A stretch of 64,000 nt of DNA from Agrocybe praecox (Eukaryota > Basidiomycota > Agaricomycetes > Agaricales > Agrocybaceae). Position numbers and translations under genes: made by a program. Each line of letters begins with the position of its first letter. The first letter of the stretch is position 1. Of this stretch, positions 33,099 through 45,422 are shown piece by piece. The notes below the pieces were generated by a model, which searched no databases, had not been told where the DNA came from, and saw only the letters and a program-made list of their open reading frames with translations. The stretch covers positions 2,719,001-2,783,000 of the forward strand of contig OZ024843.1 of NCBI GenBank assembly GCA_964017145.1, read 5' to 3'.

Positions 33099-34553
33099 TC
33101 AAGCGCGGGCCTTGAGCGTTCCCAAGAACGCGGCCTTTTCTTCGAAAGTTTGGAAAGAACCGTGACCGAACTTCGATGAGGTATCGATGAACTTGAGGGT
33201 AACCTTCTCCAAGTCACGACGGGAGGTGTGGGTCATGAGCGACTTGCGGAGGGTGATGACACGCTTCTTGGTTCCTGGAACGCATCCCTTCAAAATGAGG
33301 AAATCGTTCTTGACAATACCATAGTGAGGGAAGCCACCCATGGGGGTGATTGCCTTCTTGGTGATATCGGACTCGGTGGAAGCGTTAGCCTCGTCGGATC
33401 CGGAACCGATACGGTAGACCTTCTTGTTGAGCTCGGTACGGTGATGGTAGCCGTCTGTAAAGGTTTAGAAGCTTAATTGCTGTTATCATAAAGTATGCAT
33501 AATGCTTACTTTGACCAGCACGGGCAACCGAAAACATGACCTTAGAAGGATGCCATGCTCCGATACAGCCGACCTTGCGGAGACCCTTGTGAGTCTTGCG
33601 AGGGAGCTTCTTGGTTCCCCAACGGTGAGTAACACCCTCGAATCCGTGACCCTTGGTGACAGCAATGACATCAATGTTCTCGTCCTGCTCGAACACTGAG
33701 GAGACCTCGACGGGCTTCTCGAAGAGACCCTGGGCGAATTCAACCTTGTCGGCAATGGAACCACCGTTAAGTTGGATTTCCATTAAATGGGCCTTCTTCT
33801 GCTGGAGACCGGTCTTCCTGATCTGGGTGTGGGCAAGGACACGGACGACAGTGCAGTATTTGCGAATGCGCTCGAGTTCACGGGCGACACTCTTGCCATT
33901 GTCTTCAGCGTGCTTCTTAGCGTAGCGGGTGAAGGCCTTCTTCTTGGAACGGTACCAGTTCTTGTAGAAGCGACGCTTGACCTCATCGGAAAGATGGGAA
34001 GCCCACACAGTGGTGAGTGTGCGGAGGCCACGGGGTGTCTCGACGTATCCAACGGCACCAACAACGATCATAGGGGGGGTCTCAATGATGGTGACAGCCT
34101 CAACAACCTCACGCTTGTGCATCTCTGTGAGACAAGATCAGAATTTGCATAAATGCATGAAACTGCACAATTACGCACTGGATCCAGGTCTGTCAAGGTC
34201 GCGAACAACATGGGTCATACCAGCTTTGTATCCCATCATGGCAGTCAAGTGGACTGGCTTCTTGGGGTCATCCTTAATTGGAAAAATAAGGGTAGTCAAA
34301 TCTCCTAGAATTATTTTTCCAACCACACAAAACGCACCTTGGGGAAGGACTTGACCTTACCGCGGTGGCGGGCGGCACGCTTTCTTGGAAGGAAACCCAA
34401 GGATCCGTGACGGGGAGCTTCGAACTGACGATACAAAATCAACACAAATTTCCAGCCCTATCGTAACCATCGAAACAAACCTTACGGTGACTAGAAAACA
34501 ATATTTATTGAGCACATCGACCAGGACATGTACGATACAATCACTGACCTCAT
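33099..34553 (-). CDS. RPL3: 60S ribosomal protein uL3
   Basis: Exons (descending) 34553-34549 (5 nt), 34490-34481 (10 nt), 34424-34338, 34272-34179, 34124-33510, 33454-33099; 388 aa, the canonical length. The N-terminus [20 protein letters not shown] is assembled from three exons, then [79 protein letters not shown] and [19 protein letters not shown]. uL3 contacts the peptidyl-transferase centre through its W-finger. Codon use is strongly biased as in eS7. The start codon and two tiny exons lie in front of the first large exon, so simple callers will truncate the N-terminus. Confidence 0.97.
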
Positions 34554-34860
34554 CTTGCGAGAATCTTGAGGGGGACGGGGATGTTGGTGAGCGACCTAAT
34601 TTTCCATCACAGCCGCCGTCCAATCGCGGCATTTCCCGAAACTGTGGCTGGTGGTACTATATAGCCTCTTCTCACGACTTGATATGGCAGTCTTACTACC
34701 CGAAATGGAGATTCACTTCGAATGCCCGTCCCTTTCAGTCAGCCCACGCTAATAGAAATGATTTATCGACGTTAGAACCATGTCACATTCCTTCCAACAC
34801 AACAAATTTACTGTCGACAACACTTTGAACCAAAAACTCGAGACTGACTACCACACATCG
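34554..34860. other. Divergent promoter interval uL3/coiled-coil gene
   Basis: Three hundred bases between two divergent starts; no gene seen. Confidence 0.55.
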
Positions 34861-35258
34861 ATGTCCTCATCTTGCGGTAGGTGATGGTTCTCAGCAAACG
34901 ACAACAGATATATATATAAAGCCGGGATTGTTTTTTTCCCTTGTCAGTCGGATTCTTCGACGAGGAAATGCTTGCAAAATATCAGGAATTTCTTGTCACA
35001 GTGGAGGAACCAACAGCGGAACAATTGCAGATCGAAAAGATGCTTATCATGAAAATTCGGGTCGATAAGCTTGAAGATCTAATGAAGACACTGATGGAAA
35101 AAAACCTCGAACGGGAAAAGGAGATTGCACAAATGAATGCCAACACAGAAGCTCGGTTTCGCGCCCTCGAAAGTCGTGTTGCGGAAATGCAATCCCGAGT
35201 TCTCCTGCTTGAAGCAAGTCTGGCGAGCGCCGGCGTTCAAAGGAGGCAAAGAGCGTGA
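34861..35258 (+). CDS. Small coiled-coil protein of unknown function
   Basis: Exons 34861..34876 and 34948..35258; 108 aa: MSSSC|VGFFDEEMLAKYQEFLV. Most of the protein is predicted helix with heptad-like spacing (KLEDLMKTLMEKNLEREKEI, ALESRVAEMQSRVLLLEASL), ending in a basic QRRQRA tail. I do not recognise a family. The 71-bp intron contains a TATA-like run (34907-34920), so a shorter transcript starting inside the intron is possible and would begin at the Met of EEMLAKY. Divergent from uL3. Confidence 0.6.
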
Positions 35259-35528
35259 AAGCAAGGAAACATTACGTCCCGTGAAAAGGCTCAACTATCG
35301 AGACAGATTATGCACAAAAGATGTTTCCCAGCCTCTCAGCCAACAAATATACACATGGATGTGCGCCCATGCCAACCTATTTGAATACTGAGAACATCAA
35401 AGCAGGCTTTGCCTATTGCACTAACACTGGTGGTGGTTGGTGACGACCAAATCAATACTGTGGGGAAAATACCACATCCAAAACAGGAATAATTTCCGAA
35501 TTAAGATAAACCTCTTTATAAATTGACC
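35259..35528. other. Intergenic
   Basis: Short spacer with the coiled-coil gene 3' UTR and the next promoter; nothing else seen. Confidence 0.5.
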
Positions 35529-37073
35529 ATGACCTCAGAACACGACCCCAATGAACCGCCTGTTCTCCTCCCTTCTGCCCCTCTTACTTTGTTAGCGCCC
35601 AATGTAGTTCTGCAACCGCCACTTTCTCGTCGGGGCACAGGCCCTGGTGTGATTCTATTACTCCCTGACAACGTCGACCTAAGCACCGCAGCTACCAAAC
35701 CACTCGATCCAGAACCTGTGCTCAAATGGGCAGAAGAAGGATTTGCAGTTGTTGGTATTACAGCAACTACAGAACTCTCCATCGACCAGGCTCTCAAGCA
35801 AGCGGCGGATGCTTTGGTAGCTTTGGAAGAAGTGGATGTCAAGGACAAGATAGGGGTTATCGGTCAGTCTGATTTGGGTGTTACCTTCTCTTGTACTCAT
35901 TTTTCTTTCCATAGTGTATGATTCCAAGTTGGTTTATTCCACCTCTGATGCCTTCTCTGCAGATCCTAGAATTGCAGCCTTTATCGGATATGGCTCTTTC
36001 CCATCTCCTGCTTGCACAGTCCCCATTCTTCTCCATCTCACTTCGAATGCCCCACGACCGCGCAATCCACCTTCAGATATAACCACCCAGCATACATATA
36101 AAACGACATCTACAATATTTGTGCTGCCTCAGTCAGCTAAATATGATCCTGGCCTTGCAACCCTTGCTCATGGCCGTTCGTTGGTATTTCTCAAGAAACA
36201 CCTCGGAGGACCTTTCTTCGATCTTGAGGCTATTTGGGATGAGCATTGCTACTTTGAATTTCAGGAAAGAAGCGTAGCCAAGACTATGGGTACGATGGTT
36301 GTAAGTATCACTGCCCTTCATTACGTTGACGACACTCATGATCCCGTAGGCAGAACCGTATGTGAACCATATTCCAACTGTAAGATCGATTTCTCTGCTT
36401 GCCCTATATACATTATGTATAGCAAATCCAGATGACAGGTGGAATCGGAAGAAAGGCATTGACCGAGTTCTACAGAGACCATTTTATTTTCTCGTATGTC
36501 CTTCAATGTCTCCGTCCAACTCTCTGCTCATAATTACCACAGAAACCCGGAAGATGCAAACCTACAAGTGGTTTCCCGTACAGTTGGCCCAGATCGTGTT
36601 GTCGGTTCGTCATTCCTCACGTTTGTCAAAATTAAAGCATTGAACAACTTGTATCTCAGACGAATTCGTCTACCACATTACCCATACCCGCATCGTCGAC
36701 TGGCTTCTCCCAGGTGTACCAGCGACTGGAAAGAAACTTGCTATTCCTATGATGGCAGTTGTAAATATCAGGGGCGATCGTCTATACAATGGTGAACTTT
36801 GTTTTGTATCATTGCCAAACCAATATAGGATCTGACGTTTTATTATTAGAACATATTTGGTGGGACCAAGCCACTGCCTTAAAGCAGGCTGGAGTCCTGC
36901 CTTCGCACGTCCCTTTCACTGATCCACAAGCAACTGCGGGTGAAAGTCCTAAGCTCCTCAGGTTACCGGTAGCCGGTGTCGAGAGCGCCGATATGCTTAT
37001 TGACGAGTCGAAGGGAACTAGCAATGAAATGTTCGGGCCTGACTGGGGAATCTCAAGTATCGAGAAGGCATGA
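35529..37073 (+). CDS. Dienelactone-hydrolase-like protein with C-terminal SnoaL-like domain
   Basis: Exons 35529..35862, 35915..36300, 36350..36379, 36432..36493, 36543..36604, 36660..36791, 36850..37073; 409 aa. The N-terminal ~240 residues look like a dienelactone hydrolase/carboxymethylenebutenolidase fold (GPGVILLLPDNVDL, WAEEGFAVVGIT, LVALEEVDVKDKIGVI, ADPRIAAFIGYGSF). The C-terminal part resembles a SnoaL-like/NTF2-fold domain (GRKALTEFYRDHFIFSNPED, RIVDWLLPGVPATGKKLAIP, MMAVVNIRGDRLYNEHIWWD). The usual nucleophile elbow after the KIGVI strand (G-x-C/S-x-G) is replaced by VYDSKLVYSTS, so hydrolase activity is doubtful. Function unknown. The 3' end is 92 bp from that of the convergent aldolase gene. 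Confidence 0.8.
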
Positions 37074-37165
37074 GGATTTGACGTACCGAATGACACTGAA
37101 TTGAAAAGAATCAAACGGAAAGTTCGCGCACGTCTGGTATTATTTAAGTGATATAGCTGCCTTAT

Positions 37166-38521
37166 TTATGTATTTATTTGATTGAATGTACCCTTGCGAA
37201 TGTCCTCAATATCAGCGAGTTCCTTCGCGTTCCATTCCTGAAGAGCAATAATATCTCCTCCCAGATTCATCAAGTCAACTGGGGAAAAGAATTAGAAGAT
37301 AATGATAAACCATCCGGGACCATGATAGCAACATACATCCTTGCTTGAACCTCCGCCGAACTTGGTCTGAAGAGGTGCAGAACATGCCTGCGTATTTTCC
37401 TGCTGCGTGAGCTACTGCTAGAATTCGCTCGATGGCAGCCTGTACTTCAGGGATCGACTCGTGTTCGAGTGCAGGATAGCCCATCGATGATGCAAGGTCA
37501 TTCGGGCTTCAATGGAATACATTGAGCATATATTTCGAGAAAGAATTTGAAGGGATTGACCCAATAAATAACATATCTAGGCCATATGAACGATTGAGTC
37601 TCTTGCATTGGAGGTTAGAGAAAAGATTTACCTATTCCTTCTACCTTCGCAATTTCTTCGCAATTCTCGAGTCCCCCAATAGTTTCTATCTGAGCTCCCA
37701 CAAAAGTATTGCGATTTGCTGTCCGTATATACTCTGCTAAAGTTTGTCGAAAAACAGCAGGCGCGAAAGGAGATCCTACACCCCGAGTACCAGATATCTG
37801 CTTTGACAATTCCCCAGATTCTCCGGGAACAGTCTTGATAGGAACAGGAAATTTAGCAGACGAAACCAACGCACGCGCTTCCTCGACCGTAGAAAGATTT
37901 GGACACAGGATACCATGGGCTGAAAGGTATACATAGTATATCAGTATCTGGATTCCCTTACATTTAGAATCATAACCTACCACCAGAATCCAGGGCACGC
38001 TTGACGTAGACATTGTCCGGTCCTGGAATGCGGACGAGGGGCGAGACACCCTCCGCTGCCACAGCTCCTACTGCTGCATGCATCGCTGCGTCATCGATAT
38101 TTCCGTGTTCGCAGTCGATAAGAATAAACTAGGTTCACGCAAGATGAAAGTATGAAAAGGTTAACAAAATTTAGAAGAAAAGAGGCGTCTCCTTACATCG
38201 TATCCCATTTGGGCTAAGGAACGAGCTAATGCTCCACCCGGAAACATCATCCAGAAACCTACATGGAAAGTCCTTTATTGAGGCTTGTAACAGTGAGACC
38301 AATGCTAGGATCTGACCAAGTACGGGTGTCCCTTGCTTGTGCGCATTTGCCATGACTCGTGGAAGGCCCAACAACTCGTCTTCGTGCTTGACGAGTCCTC
38401 TCGAATCTTCGATCACACTGAATGAAGGATCCCAATTCTCTGCTGAGGACGTAACACTCTCTATACCATTTGCATTACGACCTCCTGAAAAGCCTGGAAT
38501 GAATTGGGAGAACCTTTGCAT
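37166..38521 (-). CDS. HpcH/HpaI-family (class II, metal-dependent) aldolase
   Basis: Exons 38521..38317, 38258..38197, 38128..37981, 37919..37632, 37576..37561 (16 nt), 37506..37337, 37278..37166; 333 aa. The TIM-barrel signatures are present: MGYDFILIDCEHGNIDDAAM with the Asp-Glu-His cluster, PLVRIPGPDNVYVKRALDSG with the substrate Arg, GAHGILCPNLSTVEEAR, VGAQIETIGGLEN with the metal-binding Glu, and DMLFIGPNDLASSMG with the second metal-binding Asp, rebuilt through a 16-nt microexon. These enzymes cleave 2-keto-3-deoxy acids to pyruvate or oxaloacetate plus an aldehyde. The true substrate is unknown. The unusual first ~60 residues show no clear targeting signal. Confidence 0.9.
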
Positions 38522-38745
38522 AGTCAGATATCAAGCACGATCAAGATGAGGAGATGAAAGTAAAGTAGAGCCGTGTCAAGATGGCTAGACAGCATCTTGC
38601 TCACTTGAAAGATAACAACGAGCCATGGGTGTGTGATAATCCCGGGCAATCCGGCGCGGGAAAGAACAAAACCCAGAGTAATATATTCAGAAGAATATAC
38701 AAAATGCGAAGGGGGACAAGAAAGGTGAATAGGAAGGCAAGGTTT

Positions 38746-40478
38746 TTAGGACATGATTACATCCTGATCAGGGTCTTCTCGAGGTGCACCTCTCACAACG
38801 GAATTGACCAACTCTCGTCTGATTTCTGCGCTGATTTGTGGATGGGGCGTGGCGCGGATAACGTCTAATAGGGCGTCCTTTTGGTCTGGGGTCAGATCTG
38901 AGGCGTATCTTGAATGTGTATGATTCGTTAGTTTCATTCAGATAAAAAGTTATAAGATCGATTTACCTCTGGGCAAATACCAGCAGACTTTGATGCCATA
39001 GTACAGGCAGCTTGTCAGCGTCGCCTCTCGTCTTGGCCTTGTAGGAGTTGGATAATCGGATGAAGTGGAAAACGATGGCATCAACGACCTTGTAAGGAAG
39101 CTCATACTTCTTGTCAAGCAAGACGCGTATGAATAAGGAATTAGGACCTGTTTTGAATTAGCCATCAACAGAACATGTGAGTATGGGGCTCATGCAAACC
39201 TGTGTAGTCCATTTCTGCTATGCGCATAAGTGCGGCAGAGGCATGCAGCACAGGAACTTTGGTCCGGGCAAGGATTGAAGCTACAATTGTAGCCTCTTTT
39301 AATGTACACCCTTGCTGCAAGGCGGTCAGCCATTTGATACTTCGTATGATTTCTGTGACTTACGTCAAGTAGAGGGAAGATGAAACCCTTAAAGAATGCA
39401 CCAGGCTTGTACATTGATTTCTTCAGAGCACCATAGTAGTGCACATTCATTTTTTTGTTTTCCCGAATATCTTCCCTCACTGCATCTAATAAAACAACAC
39501 TGAGAAACAGCTGTGCCTGTGCAGGCTTCATGTTGGAGATAAATATTTTGGTAGCGGCATAGCAAGCATGAGGTGACCAATTTTCTGGGTGCGTAAGTGC
39601 CAACATGCGGGCCCACGCTGGGAGAGAGGGTATAACCTTGAAGAGTTTTGGAAGAGGTCCGGATTTATAACTTTTTAGCAACATGCCGATTCTAAAGAGC
39701 GATAAAATCAATTTATGACCGCAAGCGAGAAGAGAAATTTTACTTTGTATACGCTTCGACCACAGTTGGGTTAAGGCCGGCAGCCGGATCTGGTGCTTCT
39801 CTATCTGAAGGAAACAGTAAGAACCGGTCTTTGGGGAATAAGACGGACGCATGTACCCTGATGCACCTTCTGAATAGCAGCCGCCGATGTCACTTCTCCA
39901 CTATCCAATTTTGCAAAAATGAGGTCTGCCAGTGTTTTACGTTCTCCTGCATTTGCTGGATGAAGGGTATCAAGTGCTTCCATATCTCCAACATCTATTT
40001 CCTGCCTCGAGAATCCATTAAAAAAGTTCCTGCAACGGACGGAGTCAGACTTACATATTCTTCCTCAATCTCTTCCCCAGTATTGTCAAAATGGTCATCT
40101 TCGTCATCCTCCTCGAAGGTGGTGGTCATCCTAGGTCTCGACAAGGTAGTCTGTCGGTCGTCTTCTAGGTCATCTTCGGCGACATCGGGGTCTTCTGGCA
40201 TTTCCAACTCATCTTGCTGATCTTTGGCCAACTCGAAGATGCGACGTGATGTTTTTGGATCTAGTATGACCTGATAACACGGTAAACAAAGAAAGCATTG
40301 ATAAATTGGATATGCGGACCTCGGAAGAGTCCTCATCAACGCTTGAGGCCTTTCTTGACTTTTTCCGCTTTCCAGGCTGAGAGATGCGGCCATATTTTGC
40401 CTCTACCTCGTCCTCATCCAGCTGAACGAGGAGAGGATCATGTCTTGACTTTCCCGATGATTTTGTAGCGCGAGGCAT
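38746..40478 (-). CDS. ENP1: Bystin (ENP1), 40S ribosome biogenesis factor
   Basis: Exons (descending) 40478-40320, 40270-40055, 40001-39857, 39804-39744, 39691-39364, 39314-39200, 39147-38967, 38908-38746; 455 aa. A charged N-terminus (basic KRKKSRK, acidic [11 protein letters not shown]) precedes the bystin domain: [118 protein letters not shown]. Enp1 is part of 90S and pre-40S particles and is needed for 18S rRNA maturation and export. Intron 1 has a GTCCGC donor and intron 2 uses the third of several nearby AGs, both fixed by the reading frame. Divergent from UXS1. Confidence 0.95.
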
Positions 40479-40675
40479 TATTGGATCAGAGAAAGATTAG
40501 AGCGCATTCAAGGAAATTTGGGTGATTTCGGAAATTGCCGATCCGAAAATGGTTAGAATGGTTTGTCTCGTTGTGGTTTGATTTCTGTGTCAGGGCAGGG
40601 CAGAATAAGCCGACTATAAAAACAAAGCTTTGTACTTACTCGCTTGGTCTATCCTTCCCAAAAATATTTCTAGCA

Positions 40676-42333
40676 ATGGCCAGCACACAGGTAAGCACCT
40701 TCACCCCTTTTCTTCCTTCATACTTCATCATATACATTCTTTGGCGCGGTCGGAGAACACTTTTTAGCGCCGTTTCGCGCGTTCTGTCAGATAGACGAAA
40801 TTTTCTCACTCACGATTTTCGCAGATTCGCACTCTTGACAAAAACGGCGTCGAAATCACCAGCGTTGGTTTCAATCGCTTCGGTTTCGACAGCGAGGTCC
40901 CCCTTGATGTCCTTCGATCCTTGTATCTCCGTCCTCATTATGCAACTTTGACCGATGGTAAAGTTGTTGATCTCGACGAGGAAGAACTCGACGCTCAGCA
41001 CGCCAAATTCACAAAGGGCCATACCGCGTACCAGTCCAAGTCCATTTACCATCCAGATACCAAATCGATCTCGTATACCACTTTGTCTCGTTTTACCCCT
41101 GTCAAACTCCTCTCTCCTTCTGAACGCAAGAGGATTTTGGTCACCGGTGGTGCTGGTTTCGTTGGATCCCATCTCGTCGACAGACTTATGTTGTTGGGTC
41201 ATGAAGTTACCGTTCTCGATAATTTCTTCACCGGCTCCAAGACCACAGTCAGCCACTGGATTGGCCACCCTAACTTCGAGATGGTCCGACATGACGTTGT
41301 CGAGCCATTTATGATTGAATGCGATCGTACGTTTGCATCTATGGACCTCCATCGTATATATCTAACAGCCAAAACACAGAAATTTATCACCTGGCATGCC
41401 CAGCGTCTCCTCCTCACTACCAATTCAATGCTGTCAAAACCATCAAAACGTCATTCATGGGCACACTCAATATGCTTGGTCTGGCAAAGCGTACCAAAGC
41501 ACGTTTCCTCATTAGCAGCACCTCGGGTATGTCCGTCAGGCCTGGTTCGGATATAATGCTGACGATGAACTACCCACGTTAGAGGTGTACGGTGATCCCG
41601 AAGTTCATCCCCAACATGAGGAGTAGTAAGCCTGATTGTTTCATTACCGATAGCTTGCCGTTGATCAATAATATCATGTTAGTTGGGGACATGTCAACCC
41701 CATTGGTCCCCGTGCTTGCTACGATGAAGGCAAGCGTGTAGCTGAAACGTTGACTTACGGATTCCAGCGTCAAGACGGTGTCGATGTCCGCGTCGCGCGT
41801 ATTTTCAACACTTATGGTCCCCGAAGTATGTCACTCTTCTTTACACGCCCTCGCTTAGTACATATATTAATGCATGGCTACCTCTCTTATTAGTGAACCC
41901 CTACGATGGTCGTGTCGTTTCCAATTTCATCGTTCAGGCTCTCAAAGGTGAAGATATGACTGTCTATGGAGACGGCAAGCAAACCCGCTCTTTCCAATAC
42001 GTTCACGATCTCATCGATGGTTTGATTGCCTTGATGAACTCCGACGAGTCACGCCCAGTTAACATTGGCAATGGAGATGAATTTACCATCGGTGAATTTG
42101 CTGAACTTGTTCGTGAGATCGTCGAGAAAGTCCAGGAGGAGGATGGGGACAAGCTCCCCCGCCGCGTCCAGATTGTTTACAAGCCCATGCCCACCGACGA
42201 TCCCCAAATGCGCAGGCCCGATACCACCAGGGCTAAGGAAACCTTGAAGTGGCAGCCCAGATGGACTGTCCGCATGGGTCTCGAAGAGATGGTCAGATAC
42301 TACAAGGCGAAGATGGCAGAAGGAAACCTTTGA
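40676..42333 (+). CDS. UXS1: UDP-glucuronate decarboxylase (UDP-xylose synthase)
   Basis: Exons 40676..40690 (15 nt), 40825..41326, 41380..41526, 41583..41625, 41683..41825, 41894..42333; 429 aa. An extended SDR: NAD-binding [74 protein letters not shown], the catalytic YxxxK in [31 protein letters not shown] and [20 protein letters not shown]. The enzyme converts UDP-glucuronate to UDP-xylose, the donor for xylosylated glycans and capsule-like polysaccharides in basidiomycetes. There is no transmembrane segment at the N-terminus ([13 protein letters not shown]), so a cytosolic form is expected. Exons 1 and 4 are very small. Confidence 0.97.
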
Positions 42334-42705
42334 GAACCGCGTGCAAATAGAAATCTTGTAGATTCATCTAAATCTTTTTAGCCAAAACATAGATCTTGGT
42401 AGATATGACAAATACATGTGGTTTATGGAATAATGCGGAGACATCAAATTGTCTTGATAATTCTTATTCGGTGAATATTTAAGCTGTATAGTAGGAGGGA
42501 TGACGCGAGCAGTATTTAGTAGTCGTGTACGTAAGGTAGGAAGAAGCGACTCGATGTTTGGTACAGCGGCAGAACGGTAATCTAAAATAGATACAATGAA
42601 AAATTCCAGGGTTCTATATGATAAGTTAAGCAAAAAAAGGAAAATAGTAGACTAAAATTACTGCGCCAGCATCCAGTGCATTGGCGTTGAGGTTGCGCAT
42701 CTCTT
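42334..42705. other. Intergenic, convergent 3' ends
   Basis: AT-rich spacer between the UXS1 stop and the alpha/beta-hydrolase stop; no gene seen. Confidence 0.55.
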
Positions 42706-44658
42706 CTAGATGACTTTTATTTTCGTTTTTTTCACAACAGCCGTGGAACCCGAATAGAAGGTGGTTTTTATAGAGTGTTGTTCGGTTGGGGAGAGTTGCT
42801 CTGCGGGTTCTGATGCCAATGTTTCTGAGTCATCATCCCCATCGTGTACAATAAGGTCAAGTTGGCCTACAAAATACGCATTAGAATATGCAAGCTATGT
42901 TGTATGACACGATTGAATGTGACTCACTGGCTACCGAACCTCTCCCTTGATCAGCATATGACCAATGGGTTCGCGCCTGAATCTTGCGCGACGACCTTCG
43001 ATACCGGGTTTCAGTGGAACAGATAGAAATAAAAGGAAGATCGTATGTACCTTCTCCAGTTGTCTTGTGGGTCAGGGGCGAAAGCTTGGTCTATACCTTT
43101 CTGATAATGCTTGAGGAGTTTTATTTGGCTATGTACCACGTCCGAGGATACACAAGAGAATGACAACGAGCACATGGGATCGAGGGAGCTCGTGTCCGAG
43201 CCCGTAATTTCTCCAAGTTTATTGAGAGCGAGTCTCATACGCTCGCGCATTGACATGCTAGGTGGGACAATATCTGAACGGCTAGGTGCAAGACGTGACA
43301 GAAATTTGGCGAAGACGTTATTGACAATGGAGGAGTACCCAGGAACGACAGAGATCATGGATCTACCACCTATATCAACAATGAGACAGTTACAACAAAT
43401 AATCGACTAAAAATAGCAAACCTTTCACTTCGTAGAGGACACCACCGTCAGCGACACCCGTAAACTGTGATAACAAACGGTTGGCGTATTTCAGTGGGCA
43501 TAGCTGATTCTTGTCCCCCTATTGCAGGTATTAGAAGAAAAAAATCAATAGAAATGCGAGAGACTATTCACGTGTACAATGAGCACGGGCTGTGTTATCA
43601 TTGCGTAAGTCTGTGCGCTCATTGGGGCACGCTGGAAAGCGAGGGGAAATGAGTGTATTCCGTTCTAACCGAGGATTAATCCATCGAAGACGCACATTTA
43701 AGTAAAGGCTAGTTGTTTCCGCAACACGGATTCGTTTGCGAGGGTTCATCTTGTTCTTCCAATAAACAACAATCTAAGAGGTCAAAGTCAGCACTCGTGC
43801 ACATCAGGTAAAAGCATAAAGATAGTATACATCATCCACGAGATCAGGATCAACTTCCTATCAGACAGAATAAAGTTGTTAAGTAATGGTCCAACACTTG
43901 ATATTTAGCGCCTTAAGGTGCAGCGACTTACATCCCCAAAAAGAAATTCGACGACTTCGGAAGCAGCCAGCTCGAATGTTTCCAAAGAATCAGCAAAGCA
44001 CGCGGAGCTTATTAGCTGGTCCAACTTTTCGTACGTCTTCTTGAGTCTAGCCGACAATTGAATTATAATTAGTGTTCAGCACATGGAGGTAATGCAGCTG
44101 GGCAACGTACTCGATTGGCGCAGGCACGTTTACCAGCGTAAGGCTGAGGCATAATTCAGGAAACCTAAATACGCCACGAGTTAATTAAATGATTAGCGAA
44201 GATGATGGCCAATGATCCTTCTTACAAGACTGCAAACCGCACAGCACAATATATCGATGTACCCTCTAAACAGAGAATATGGCTGGGCGGCAAATGCAAT
44301 TTCTGTTCATCATGAGCGTCTTTGTTACTGACGTACACGCGTATGTAGTATATTTATGATAACCCACCTGGAAGCACAAGGCCAAATCCGCTGCATCCAC
44401 CCAACTATCGTGACGCCCGTTCGACCTGCAAGTTGATCTCCCACTTGTACGTAGATCGAACGCAATCATATTATAGCTTTTGCTCAGTCGCGGGTCGCTC
44501 AACTGGGCAGCTACCCAGGTAACGTCGAGGAATATGGGGTGCAGGATGACAATACAGGGTTTCTCTGGATCGAAACCGCCGACATTTTGATGTTGTGTGT
44601 TCGTAGTGTAGAATATTGAAGCATAGTCGTTTGAACTATAAAGGTCGACGAAGGGCAT
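42706..44658 (-). CDS. Alpha/beta-hydrolase-fold protein
   Basis: Eleven exons (descending): 44658-44368, 44302-44226, 44164-44111, 44046-43932, 43857-43831, 43773-43696, 43631-43572, 43518-43422, 43369-43051, 42995-42940, 42866-42706; 444 aa. Core features: KPCIVILHPIFLDVTW (oxyanion strand), NMIAFDLRTSGRST, the nucleophile-elbow-like LEGTSIYCAVRF (G-x-S, with Tyr at the usual final Gly), and TQPVLIVHGDKNQLCPLKYA, the strand-8 region with the acid residue. The C-terminal ~150 residues are polar and probably disordered, ending in a Lys-rich tail. It resembles fungal epoxide-hydrolase/lipase-like proteins of unknown substrate. I could not place the catalytic His with confidence. The last three exons are phase-consistent but less conserved. 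Confidence 0.75.
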
Positions 44659-45422
44659 GGTGGAACCTGAACAAGCTCCGGAACAGGTAGACTGCTAAGG
44701 AGGAAAGGTAGTCGTCGGTGCGGCTATGATGGTAAGGGAGAGGATCCCATGAATGGCAGTAGTAGTGGTTGTGGTAGGGGAACAGAAATGGAAACCTATT
44801 TGCGAAGGGCTCGCTTATGGCACGGTGCACCTCCACCATTTGGAATACGTCGGCCTGCGTTTCGACTTCGCGACAAGTCCTTTTGGCCTGAATTTTCCCA
44901 TATTAGCCCCGGCATGACCTGACTCGCCGCAGGCGCTAGCCTTGCCTTGAAAGTTGAGAGTCCTGGACTAGCTTTAGAAAGTATCTACAAACCTCATTCA
45001 CCTGCCCGATGAAAGTGGAGATAATGCCATATTGCCTCCCCGGGTTGTAGTTCTTCCGATTACCATTATGTGGCTTAGGCTGTTGATACCGATGTCCCCA
45101 GTGTGCAAAATTTATACTAATTTGAACTAGAAGGGACTTGTATTCTGAACATCAACATGACCTAACAGCTTGAAATATTCCGCATGTTCTTGCACATAAC
45201 TGATATAATTATGTCAGTCGGCTCCGCTGAAACGGTTACATACACGATATAAAGTGCAGGCACAGTTGGCAACGACGCAACGACGCACGGCGTTAAGTTA
45301 CGCGATGGCACCTTTGAAGTTGAAGCGGCGAGTACACAATGGCTATTTATAAAAGGTAACGAGTCAGAAAAACGTGAGGAATATTTCTGTGTGTGAGAAA
45401 ATCAAGATATTCATATCCAAGG
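44659..45422. other. Intergenic
   Basis: About 760 bp with no supported gene; the right part is the 3' flank of the next minus-strand gene. Confidence 0.5.

Noticed and set aside
37615..38049. A single large exon for the middle of the aldolase, reading through 37980..37920
   Set aside because: The read-through adds a non-conserved stretch, while removing the intron gives SGGAHGILCPN as in the family.
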